A stretch of DNA of 5,868 nt from Candidatus Methylomirabilota bacterium (GTDB lineage: Bacteria; Methylomirabilota; Methylomirabilia; Methylomirabilales; 2-02-FULL-66-22): positions 1 to 5,868 of the forward strand of contig JACQVO010000165.1 in NCBI GenBank assembly GCA_016209725.1, read 5' to 3'. Made by a program: the position numbers and the translations under genes. Within the stretch, counting starts at the first letter, position 1. The number at the start of each line of letters is the position of its first letter. Shown here piece after piece: positions 1-5,575 of the stretch. Below the pieces are notes generated by a model. That model searched no databases. It worked only from the letters and a program-made list of their open reading frames with translations, and was not told where the DNA came from.

Positions 1-2
1 AG

Positions 3-1334
3 CTGCCCGTGCCGGCGTGGGACGAAGCCCGGGGCAGCCTGGCTGGCGATTCGCCGCTCCGTTTCTTCCGGGACGATGATTGGAAGATCAGCTTCATCGG
101 CGGAAGCGGCAGCTTCCTCACCATCGGGAGCGACGCCGTGTTCCAGCTCGGAGTCTCCGATCAGGAGGTCGCACGGGACAACCCGCTCCGGGAGCGGATC
201 GTCTTGGTGGGCGCCACCTTCGCGGAGGGCCGTGACAGTTACCCTACGCCGCACGGGATCATGGCCGGCGTAGAAATCCACGCCAACATTCTTCACACGA
301 TGCTCACCCGCAGGCAGATCCAGCCGGTCGCATGGGGAACGAGCCTGATCCTCCAGTTCGTTCTGTGCCTTGTCCTCAGCGCCCTCTTTGCCGTGGTTCG
401 ACCGAATCGCGCCCTGCTTATCTCGCTGGCCGGCGCGGCCCTCGTCACTGTCGCCCTCAGCGCCTGGGCGGCCACCCCCGGCGCCTACTGGTTCGACTTC
501 CTCACGCCTATCCTGGCCATCCGCGCGAGCAGCAGCCTCCACGACGCCCTGGAGCGGCGCCGAATCCGGGAGTCCTTTCACCAGTACATCGGCCGGGAGG
601 TCGCGGACCGGATTTATCGCGATGATCCCACCTTGGCGGGGCAGCGCCGCACCGTCTCGGTCATGTTCACCGACCTGCGCGACTTCACCACGATGTCCGA
701 GGGCATGCCCGCGGACCAGGTGGCCAAACAGCTCAACGAGTATTTTCCGATGATGGTGGAGGCCGTCACGCAAAACAGGGGCATCGTCAACGACTTCATC
801 GGCGATGCGGTCATGGCGATCTATGGCGCGTCGTTGGACAATCCGGACCACGCGCTGGACGCGGTCCGGACGGGGCTCACGGTGCAGGCGAGCCTTGAGG
901 CGCTGAACACCGGCTGGAAGGCCCGCGGGCTCCACACCCTGCGGATGGGCATCGGCATCCACACCGGCTCCGTCTTCGCCGGCAACGTGGGATCGGAGCA
1001 GCGGAGGAAGTATACCGTGGTGGGCGATGCCGTGAACGTGGCGGCCCGGGTGGAGGGCCTGAACAAGGAATTACAGACGACGCTTCTCATCACCGAGGAG
1101 ACGTACGCAACGATCAAGGACCGGGTTCGGGTCAGAGACTGCGGCGGGTTGAAGGTGAAGGGCCGCCACCAGGCGGTCAAGGTTTACGAAGTGCTGGACC
1201 TCACCGAAGCTGCGGCGATTCCGCAAAGGAGAGGACCATGGGTGCGCGATGGTGGATCATCCTGGTGGCCCTGGCCGTTTCCCCGCCGACGAGCGTCCTC
1301 GCCGCCCAGGGCGGAGACCCCGTCGCCGTCCTGA
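3..1334 (+). CDS. CHASE2-domain class III adenylate/guanylate cyclase, 5' end cut by the window edge
   Basis: This is a membrane-bound sensor cyclase that should make a cyclic nucleotide from ATP or GTP in the cytoplasm in response to an extracytoplasmic signal. The frame is open to the left edge and begins inside CHASE2, so the GTG at 9 is not a credible start. Counting from that GTG, residues 1-105 are the end of CHASE2 (RIVLVGAT, then GVEIHANILHTML). Hydrophobic segments lie at about 109-130, 135-155 and a short one near 158-171. A basic linker follows (LERRRIRESFHQYIG), then the cyclase domain at about 213-396. Metal-binding aspartates are D222 (FTDLRDFTT) and D266 (FIGDAVMA). The transition-state pair is N343 and R347 in VNVAAR. 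The usual substrate lysine position is D262, and its partner is T336, so base specificity cannot be read. The last ~36 residues are W/P/R-rich and overlap the FecR gene by 97 nt, suggesting a lost stop codon. Family call is secure; the natural C-terminus is not. Confidence 0.93.
   Translation: MPVPAWDEARGSLAGDSPLRFFRDDDWKISFIGGSGSFLTIGSDAVFQLGVSDQEVARDNPLRERIVLVGATFAEGRDSYPTPHGIMAGVEIHANILHTMLTRRQIQPVAWGTSLILQFVLCLVLSALFAVVRPNRALLISLAGAALVTVALSAWAATPGAYWFDFLTPILAIRASSSLHDALERRRIRESFHQYIGREVADRIYRDDPTLAGQRRTVSVMFTDLRDFTTMSEGMPADQVAKQLNEYFPMMVEAVTQNRGIVNDFIGDAVMAIYGASLDNPDHALDAVRTGLTVQASLEALNTGWKARGLHTLRMGIGIHTGSVFAGNVGSEQRRKYTVVGDAVNVAARVEGLNKELQTTLLITEETYATIKDRVRVRDCGGLKVKGRHQAVKVYEVLDLTEAAAIPQRRGPWVRDGGSSWWPWPFPRRRASSPPRAETPSPS
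1227..1231 (+). promoter_or_regulatory. Ribosome binding site of the FecR-domain gene
   Basis: AGGAG, within AAAGGAGAGG, lies 6 nt before the ATG at 1238. This strong Shine-Dalgarno supports that start even though it lies inside the cyclase reading frame. Translation of the second gene is probably coupled to the cyclase. Confidence 0.7.
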
Positions 1335-1711
1335 CGGAGATCAAGGCAGGACAGGGTGAGGTGCGGGTCAAGCTCGCGAACGAAGCGGATTGGAGAGCCC
1401 CGCTGCCGCTTCTTTCCTTGCGGCCGGGCGACCAGGTCCGGGCCACGCAGAACGCCACCGCGGTGTTCATGTTCACCGGAGGGCAGGGCACCGTAATGGT
1501 CGCCGCGGCGAACTCGCCGTACGCGGTGCAGCCTCCAGCCGCCGGTGCTCCCTCTGGCAAGACAACCGACCTTGTGGCCAGCCTCAGCCGGTTTCTCCAA
1601 GGGAAGAAGAAGGAGCTGACCTACGTCCCGCTCGCCACCCCGAAGCGTCAAGCAGCCGCCTCTCCTGATCTCTCCGAGGGACGGCAAGCTGTTGGACTCA
1701 CCCATTCTTGA
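1238..1711 (+). CDS. Secreted FecR-domain protein, N-terminal part of a broken FecR/TPR gene
   Basis: The 157-residue product starts with a signal peptide: positive charge at R4, a hydrophobic core IILVALAV, and a likely cleavage near SVLA-AQ at residues 20-24. It would therefore act in the periplasm. Residues about 28-92 resemble a FecR domain, a beta-rich fold found in sigma/anti-sigma regulators and in envelope proteins: VLTEIKAGQGEVRVKL, then LSLRPGDQVRATQNATAVFMF. A lysine-rich stretch (QGKKKELTYVPLA, ~121-133) follows. After residue ~141 the sequence stops looking like protein and ends at TGA 1709-1711. The +1 frame from 1659 gives a sensible continuation (PLLISPRDGKLLDSP), so this is probably a frameshifted fragment of a longer gene. 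It is coupled to the cyclase upstream; I recall such cyclase plus FecR/TPR pairs in related genomes. The partnership as sensor components is inferred. Confidence 0.75.
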   Translation: MGARWWIILVALAVSPPTSVLAAQGGDPVAVLTEIKAGQGEVRVKLANEADWRAPLPLLSLRPGDQVRATQNATAVFMFTGGQGTVMVAAANSPYAVQPPAAGAPSGKTTDLVASLSRFLQGKKKELTYVPLATPKRQAAASPDLSEGRQAVGLTHS

Positions 1712-1914
1712 GTGGGGGGGATCGGATCGGTTGCGCTTTCGAGCAGGAACTGTACACCGAGGCCAGAAAGGAGCTGCTGGTCGCCATCGCCGCCGACCCG
1801 GACGAGCCGGCCCTGCACCTGATGCTGGGCCACGTGTACGAGCGGATCGGCCTGGCGGAGCTGGCCGCAGAGGAGTTCGACGAGGCCCAGTTCCTGTCGT
1901 CCCGGACAAACTAG
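1708..1914 (+). CDS. TPR-repeat fragment, C-terminal part of the broken FecR/TPR gene
   Basis: If read alone this is a 68-residue product from a TTG at 1708 that overlaps the TGA of the FecR piece (TTGA). No Shine-Dalgarno is visible, and the first ten residues (MSGGDRIGCA) look like out-of-frame translation. From F11 the sequence is a good tetratricopeptide-like helix pair: YTEARKELLVAIAADPDEPALH, split here as YTEARKELL and VAIAADPDEP, then HLMLGHVYERIGLAELAAEEFDEA. TPR units usually mediate protein-protein contacts. I read it as the tail of the upstream gene, not an independent gene. Its TAG stop coincides with the left end of the MITE-like element. Confidence 0.5.
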   Translation: MSGGDRIGCAFEQELYTEARKELLVAIAADPDEPALHLMLGHVYERIGLAELAAEEFDEAQFLSSRTN

Positions 1915-2067
1915 TGTGGTGAATCCCAAATCCCTTTACAATGCCGTTCACCCTGAGCTTGTCGAAGGGTGCGGAATCCGGGCTTCGTCGTGAGCTCAGC
2001 CGAACGGCTTCGACAAGCTCAGCCCGAACGGGCTCCCTGTAAAGCCATCTCTGAATCAGTACACTAG
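1911..2067. mobile_element. 157-bp MITE-like element with ~30-bp imperfect terminal inverted repeats
   Basis: The left end (1911-1940) starts CTAGTGTGGTGA and ends CCCTTTACA. The right end (2038-2067), reverse-complemented, starts CTAGTGTACTGA and ends GGCTTTACA. By eye 22 of 30 positions agree, including the outer seven and the inner seven. Both ends carry CTAG, with TA at 1912-1913 and 2065-2066, which fits insertion at a TA (IS630/Tc1-type) or CTAG target. There is no coding potential inside, so it would have to be moved by a transposase elsewhere. The element overlaps the TAG stop of the preceding gene. Because CTAG is palindromic, the stop would have been present before insertion too. 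Confidence 0.65.
1945..2030. repeat. Palindromic repeat inside the MITE-like element (GAGCTTGTCGAAG type)
   Basis: TGAGCTTGTCGAAG at 1954-1967 is repeated exactly inverted as CTTCGACAAGCTCA at 2008-2021. Outer arms CGTTC (1945-1949) and GAACG (2026-2030) extend the pairing across a 4-base mostly mismatched gap. About 40 nt separate the main arms. I recall this motif as a dispersed extragenic repeat in many bacterial genomes; this has not been checked. Confidence 0.75.
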
Positions 2068-2070
2068 CAA

Positions 2071-2113
2071 CCGACAGGGACAGGGAGAAGAGCTGCTTCC
2101 CTATCCCTGTCGG
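2071..2113. repeat. 16-bp-arm hairpin just past the permease stop; possible terminator of the - strand unit
   Basis: CCGACAGGGACAGGGA (2071-2086) pairs with TCCCTATCCCTGTCGG (2098-2113), 15 of 16 matched, with an 11-nt loop. In - strand RNA the odd pair is G-U, so the fold is complete there. It starts 11 nt after the permease stop and could end or protect that transcript. No U-tract follows, so a classical rho-independent terminator is not shown. It shares CCGACAGGGA and CCCTGTCG ends with the repeat at 4327-4402. Confidence 0.6.
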
Positions 2114-2123
2114 CCCTTGATCG

Positions 2124-3269
2124 TTATGCGACCCGCTTCCGGAAGCTGAGGACGGCCCAATAGAGGAAGATCAGGGTGAACCCGCCCAGGATGGCCAGAT
2201 CCTTCCAGACGAGGAGCAGCCCGGCCCCCCGCAACGTGACGGCCCGGACCGCGCGGGAGAAGTACATGAGCGGGAACAGGTAGGAGATGGGGCGAATGTA
2301 CTCGGGGATGGCCTCGATGGGGGCGTACGCCCCGGACAGCAGGAAGACCGGCAGGATGTAGAAGATGGCGATCTGAACCGCCTGAAACTGGGACCGGGAG
2401 ACGGTCGAGATGAGGAGGCCCGTGGCCAGCGACGAGAGGACGAACAGGGCGCACAGCACCAGGAGCAACGGCAGCCGGCCTGCCACCGGAATGTTGAACC
2501 ACCGGTCAGCCACAAACAGGATGGTCACCACGTTGAGGAGCGAGATGCCGAAATAGGGCAGCAGCTTCCCCAGGATCAACTCGGTCCGGGTGATGGGCGT
2601 CGCCATGAGCTGGTCCAGCGTCCCCCGCTCCCGTTCCCGGGGGAGGGTAACGGCCATGAGCATGACCGTCAGCAGTTGGAGGGTCAGGCCGATGACCCCG
2701 GGCATGACGTAGCCCAGGAACTGCAGCCCCGGGTTGTAGCGGATCTCGGTTTGCACGAAGACCGGCTGGATGAGCCGCCGGCCACGGTCCGGGCGGACCC
2801 CCCGGGCCCACAACCCCCGGACGGCCCGCTCGGCGTTGTAGCGCTGGATGACCCGCTGCGCCACTCCCTCGACGATCGGCGCCGAGTTATTATCCGTCCC
2901 GTCCAGGAGGAGTTCGAGCTGCGCCTCCTCTCCCGCCTCGATCTTTCGCATGAAGCCTTGGGGGATGACGATCGCCGCCTTGATCTTTCCCTGGGCCAGG
3001 AGGTCCTGCGCCTCCTGCCGCGTGGCGACCTCGCCCTGGATCCGGACCTCGTCGTAGGTGCTGAACGCCGTGATGATGACGTTGCTCTCCGGCGAGCCGT
3101 CCTGGTTCAGGATGACCGACGGGATCTGGCGCAGCTCCCCCGTCTCCAGGGCCTTGCCGAACAGGAAGGTGAGCAGGATGGGCACCACCAGGATGAGCAA
3201 GAGGCTCCGCCGGTCCCGCAGGATCTGGTAGGCCTCTTTGCGCGCCACGTGTCCGGCGACGGCAAGCAT
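2124..3269 (-). CDS. ABC-2 type transporter permease
   Basis: This is the membrane subunit of an ABC exporter, 381 residues, typical for the YhhJ/YbhR-like ABC-2 family. After a short cytoplasmic N-terminus (ARKEAYQILRDRR), TM1 lies at about 22-40 (LLLILVVPILLTFLFG). A large extracytoplasmic domain covers about 45-180 (SVILNQDGSP, IKAAIVIPQGF, ELLLDGTDNN). Five further hydrophobic segments follow, near 184-208, 238-255, 266-290, 297-318 and 351-374. The cytoplasmic loop RERERGTLDQLMATPI (211-226) is the family hallmark that docks on the ATPase. The ATG at 3269 lies 3 nt after the ATPase stop, so the two are translationally coupled. Only one permease and no HlyD-type fusion protein are present here, so the working transporter is probably a homodimer of this protein with two ATPases. 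Substrate (drug, lipid or other) cannot be told. Confidence 0.93.
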   Translation of the reverse strand: MLAVAGHVARKEAYQILRDRRSLLLILVVPILLTFLFGKALETGELRQIPSVILNQDGSPESNVIITAFSTYDEVRIQGEVATRQEAQDLLAQGKIKAAIVIPQGFMRKIEAGEEAQLELLLDGTDNNSAPIVEGVAQRVIQRYNAERAVRGLWARGVRPDRGRRLIQPVFVQTEIRYNPGLQFLGYVMPGVIGLTLQLLTVMLMAVTLPRERERGTLDQLMATPITRTELILGKLLPYFGISLLNVVTILFVADRWFNIPVAGRLPLLLVLCALFVLSSLATGLLISTVSRSQFQAVQIAIFYILPVFLLSGAYAPIEAIPEYIRPISYLFPLMYFSRAVRAVTLRGAGLLLVWKDLAILGGFTLIFLYWAVLSFRKRVA

Positions 3270-3272
3270 GGC

Positions 3273-4214
3273 CTAGCGGACCCCCTCGCTCTCCGAGGCG
3301 CCCCGGGTGAGGGACATGAAGACGTCCTCCAGGGTGGGCGGCACCGCCCGGATGCTTTTCACGGCGACTGCCTGGGCGGTGAGCGCCTCCTGCAACTGGT
3401 GGCGGAGGTGCGTGGTGGTCTTGGCGAAGACCCGGAGCGTGTGGCCGTAGATGCTCACGCCCGTCACCCCGTCGAGGCCCCGGGCCACCGCGGCCGCCTG
3501 CATGACGGGCATGGCATCCACCTCCAGGAGGGCCTCCGCCATTTCCGCCTTGCACTGTTCCGGCGAGCCGGAGCTGACGAGGCGCCCCTGGTGCATGAAG
3601 CCGATGGTCTGGCAGCGTTCCGCCTCCTCCACGTAGTGGGTCGTCACCAGGATCGTGCAGGCGTCAGCAGCCGCCTCGTAGAGGAGATCCCAGATCCGCT
3701 GCCGAGATGGGGGATCGGCGCCGGCCGTGGGCTCGTCCAGGAAGAGGATCGTCGGCGAGTGGACCAGGGCGCACCCCAAGGCCAGGCGCTGCTTGAGGCC
3801 GCCCGACAGGTGGTCGGTCAGCACCCGGCGCCGATCGGCCAGACCCACCCGGTCCAGCGTGGCGGTCACCCGGCGCCTCCGTTCCTGCCCTGCCAGCCGG
3901 TACACACCGGCAAAGAAGTCGAGGTTCTCCTCCACCGTGAGATCCCCGTACAGGCTGAACCGCTGCGGCATGTACCCCACACACCGCTTGACGTCCTCGG
4001 CATGGCGGGCCACATCGAGCCCGGCCACTCGCGCCGTGCCCTGGCTGGGCAGCAGGAGCCCGCAGAGCATGCGGATAGTCGTGGTCTTTCCCGCGCCGTT
4101 CGGACCGAGGAAGCCGAAGATCTCCCCCGACTGCACGGAGAGGTTCAGGCCGGAAACGGCGGTCACCGATCCGAAGCGGCGGGTCAGGCTGATCGTCTCG
4201 ATCGCCAAGGTCAT
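3273..4214 (-). CDS. ABC-2 type transporter ATP-binding protein
   Basis: The cytoplasmic motor subunit drives the permease encoded 3 nt downstream. From the ATG at 4214 it has 313 residues. Walker A is GPNGAGKT (37-44), the Q-loop Q84 (YMPQRFSLYG), the signature LSGGLKQR (136-143), Walker B ILFLDEPT (156-163) with E161, and the switch histidine H193 (VTTHYVEEAE). A C-terminal extension of about 90 residues ends in VPPTLEDVFMSLT, as in the CcmA/YbhF/DrrA-like branch. All catalytic residues are present. An in-frame ATG at 4271 would add 19 residues, but the 4214 start has GGAGGAG 9 nt upstream and begins at the conserved domain edge (MTLAIETISLTRRFG). The likely promoter at 4276-4305 would also start RNA around 4269, leaving no leader for the longer form. 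No other exporter component is visible nearby. Confidence 0.94.
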   Translation of the reverse strand: MTLAIETISLTRRFGSVTAVSGLNLSVQSGEIFGFLGPNGAGKTTTIRMLCGLLLPSQGTARVAGLDVARHAEDVKRCVGYMPQRFSLYGDLTVEENLDFFAGVYRLAGQERRRRVTATLDRVGLADRRRVLTDHLSGGLKQRLALGCALVHSPTILFLDEPTAGADPPSRQRIWDLLYEAAADACTILVTTHYVEEAERCQTIGFMHQGRLVSSGSPEQCKAEMAEALLEVDAMPVMQAAAVARGLDGVTGVSIYGHTLRVFAKTTTHLRHQLQEALTAQAVAVKSIRAVPPTLEDVFMSLTRGASESEGVR

Positions 4215-4275
4215 GCCGGAATGCTCCTCCAGGAGGGCGCGCAGGCCTGGGCGGCGGGGTGTCGAGCGCATCGCT

Positions 4276-4305
4276 TTTATACGGGAGGCACCCGAAAGGT
4301 GTCAA
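4276..4305 (-). promoter_or_regulatory. Sigma70-type promoter for the ABC exporter operon
   Basis: On the - strand, TTGACA (4305-4300) is followed by an 18-nt spacer and TATAAA (4281-4276). This is a near-consensus sigma70-like promoter. The predicted start is near 4269, giving about a 55-nt leader to the ATG at 4214. A small inverted pair, AAAGG (4295-4299) and CCTTT (4307-4311), surrounds the -35 box and could be an operator half-site pair, though it is short enough to be chance. Confidence 0.65.
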
Positions 4306-4326
4306 CCCTTTTCCCCACGCCGACGC

Positions 4327-4402
4327 CCGACAGGGATAGCGATAGCGACAGCGAAAAGATTCCCCTCCCTGTCTGTCCCTATCCCTGTCGCTGTCCCTGT
4401 CG
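4327..4402. repeat. Inverted repeat built of GAYAGS hexamers between the divergent promoters
   Basis: The left arm from 4328 reads CGACAGGGATAGCGATAGCG and then continues with ACAGCGA to 4354. The right arm, 4376-4402, is its approximate reverse complement: 22 of 27 positions agree, including the first nine. Both arms have a 6-base period of GA(C/T)AG(C/G), and the hexamers continue leftward past the arm to about 4366. The loop is about 21 nt. The element could form a hairpin in either strand's RNA. The shorter hairpin at 2071-2113 is a relative. It is not a CRISPR: there are no spacers, and the unit is too short. Confidence 0.65.
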
Positions 4403-4437
4403 CCGCCCCACAGCATCTGGCGTCTACTTGAAAGCGA

Positions 4438-4466
4438 TTGACAACGGCCGGGAAAATGACTACTGT
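4438..4466 (+). promoter_or_regulatory. Likely sigma70-type promoter of ispH
   Basis: A perfect TTGACA (4438-4443) is followed by a 17-nt spacer and TACTGT (4461-4466), a weak -10 that keeps the first TA and last T. The transcript would start near 4473, leaving about a 44-nt leader before the ispH ATG at 4517. Confidence 0.5.
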
Positions 4467-4504
4467 GCTTTTCGGCCACCGTATCGGTCACACGACTTCG
4501 CTCT

Positions 4505-4510
4505 GAGGAG
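4505..4510 (+). promoter_or_regulatory. Ribosome binding site of ispH
   Basis: GAGGAG lies 6 nt upstream of the ATG at 4517 and fixes that start, which also gives the family-typical N-terminus MAVKQLLLAKPRGFCAGV. Confidence 0.75.
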
Positions 4511-4516
4511 ATCCCC

Positions 4517-5482
4517 ATGGCTGTCAAGCAGCTGCTCCTGGCGAAGCCTCGAGGCTTCTGCGCCGGAGTGGATCGCGCCATCGATGTCGTCAACCTGGCT
4601 CTGGACCTCTACCCGGGCCCCGTGTACGTCCGCAAGGAGATCGTCCACAACGTCCACGTGGTGAACGACCTTCGGGCCAAGGGCGCCATCTTCGTGGACG
4701 AGTTGGACGAAGTCCCGGATGGGGCCACGGTGATCTTCAGCGCCCACGGGGTTTCGCCCGAGGTCCGCCGGCGCGCCGCCGCCCGGGGGCTGAAGGTCAT
4801 TGACGCCACCTGCCCCCTCGTGACCAAGGTCCACCATGAGGCGATCCGGTTCGCCCAGGAGGGACGTCCGATCGTCCTGGTGGGACACGAAGGGCACGAC
4901 GAGGTCGTCGGAACGATGGGCCATGCCCCCGAGCACATCCACCTGATCGGCTCCGTGGACGAGGCCAAAGGCCTCCTGGTGTCGGATCCGGATCGCATCG
5001 CCGTCATCACCCAGACCACCCTGAGCCTCGACGACACCTCGACAATCATCGGCCTCCTGCGGCAGCGCTTCCCCGGCATCACCGCCCCGACCCGGGACGA
5101 CATCTGCTACGCCACCCAAAACCGCCAGATGGCCGTCAAGGCCATCGCGGAGCGGGCCCAGGTGATCCTGGTGATCGGCTCGCGGAACAGTTCCAACAGC
5201 AATCGCCTGGCCGAAGTGGCGCGCGACGCCGGCGCTCAGGCCTACCTGATTGACGACATGTCTCAGGTCGACCCTGCCTGGCTGGAAGGGGTGGAGTGCC
5301 TGGGGATCACGGCGGGGGCCTCGGCGCCCGAGTACCTGGTGGATGAGGTGGTGACCTCCTTCCGGGCGCGTGGCGTGACGGATATCAAAGAGGTGGAGGC
5401 CGTGACCGAGGAGGTCAATTTCGCCCTGCCCCCCGAACTGGCTCGCGATCGCGCCGCCCGGGAGGTAGGGCTGCCTAGTTGA
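4517..5482 (+). CDS. ispH: 4-hydroxy-3-methylbut-2-enyl diphosphate reductase (IspH/LytB)
   Basis: IspH is the last enzyme of the MEP pathway. It reductively removes the hydroxyl of HMBPP to give IPP and DMAPP, using a cytoplasmic iron-sulfur cluster. The 321-residue protein is full length for the family. The three cluster cysteines are present: C15 (PRGFCAGV), C99 (DATCPLVTKV) and C197 (DDICYATQNRQ). Substrate-site residues are also in place: H44 (EIVHN), H77 (FSAHGVS), H127 and E129 (GHEGHDEVVGTMG), T167 (TQTTLS) and the S225-S226-N227 group (GSRNSSNSNR). AGASAPE at 266-272 matches the last conserved serine. The gene has its own likely promoter, is divergent from the ABC exporter, and is followed 93 nt later by a squalene/phytoene synthase that uses prenyl diphosphates derived from its products. 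There is no truncation or frameshift. Identification is secure. Confidence 0.98.
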   Translation: MAVKQLLLAKPRGFCAGVDRAIDVVNLALDLYPGPVYVRKEIVHNVHVVNDLRAKGAIFVDELDEVPDGATVIFSAHGVSPEVRRRAAARGLKVIDATCPLVTKVHHEAIRFAQEGRPIVLVGHEGHDEVVGTMGHAPEHIHLIGSVDEAKGLLVSDPDRIAVITQTTLSLDDTSTIIGLLRQRFPGITAPTRDDICYATQNRQMAVKAIAERAQVILVIGSRNSSNSNRLAEVARDAGAQAYLIDDMSQVDPAWLEGVECLGITAGASAPEYLVDEVVTSFRARGVTDIKEVEAVTEEVNFALPPELARDRAAREVGLPS

Positions 5483-5540
5483 GGGTCCGCCCGGCGGCGC
5501 GGTGATCCGGATGGGCGGGGGCGTCCCCGGCAGCGGACCC
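5483..5540. repeat. Inverted repeat directly after the ispH stop
   Basis: GGGTCCGC (5483-5490) is matched exactly inverted by GCGGACCC (5533-5540), with 42 GC-rich nt between them. It begins at the base after the ispH TGA. It could fold around ispH-synthase intercistronic RNA, but GC-rich sequence makes such pairs fairly likely by chance, and no U-tract follows. Confidence 0.3.
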
Positions 5541-5575
5541 GGAAGCGGCGCCCGCGGAACGCCCAGCGACCCACA

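Larger units (their letters stand above)
1238..1914 (+). pseudogene. Disrupted FecR-TPR protein gene, read across three frames
   Basis: Three consecutive pieces in three frames look like one ancestral protein. Frame of 1238: signal peptide and FecR domain to about 1657. Frame of 1659: PLLISPRDGKLLDSP, ILEWGGSDRLRF, up to about 1739. Frame of 1738: FEQELYTEARKELL, then a TPR to the TAG at 1912-1914. The first shift fits one extra base (or two missing) near 1655-1662. The second junction, at CGCTTTCGAG (1734-1743), also lacks sequence. From memory, relatives have roughly 80-120 residues between the SDRLRF-like strand and the EARKELL-like TPR helix, so an internal deletion is inferred. Assembly error is the alternative explanation. 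The retained high-quality protein wording in each frame suggests recent damage. Confidence 0.65.

Noticed and set aside
9..11. GTG at 9 as the true start of the cyclase
   Set aside because: The frame is open to the window edge and this point lies inside the CHASE2 domain, so the real start must be upstream of the window.
1184..1951. A 255-codon open frame on the - strand
   Set aside because: It is antisense to the FecR/TPR gene and cyclase end; it has no recognisable motif and would run into the MITE.
1911..2067. Possible structured regulatory RNA or riboswitch
   Set aside because: The symmetry extends to the ends with CTAG/TA targets, there is no downstream gene on the + strand to control, and a transposon remnant explains the structure better.
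4214..4271. Longer ATPase start at the ATG ending at 4271
   Set aside because: It would begin almost at the predicted transcription start and adds a non-conserved MRSTPRRPGL-type stretch. The 4214 ATG has a good Shine-Dalgarno.
4328..4402. Possible CRISPR array
   Set aside because: The units are six bases long, contiguous and inverted about a centre; there are no spacers or constant long repeats.
2676..4664. A 662-codon open frame on the + strand
   Set aside because: It lies antisense to the permease and ATPase, whose motifs are complete on the - strand. Its product is His/Arg/Glu-rich with no domain, as expected from the complement of GC-rich codons.
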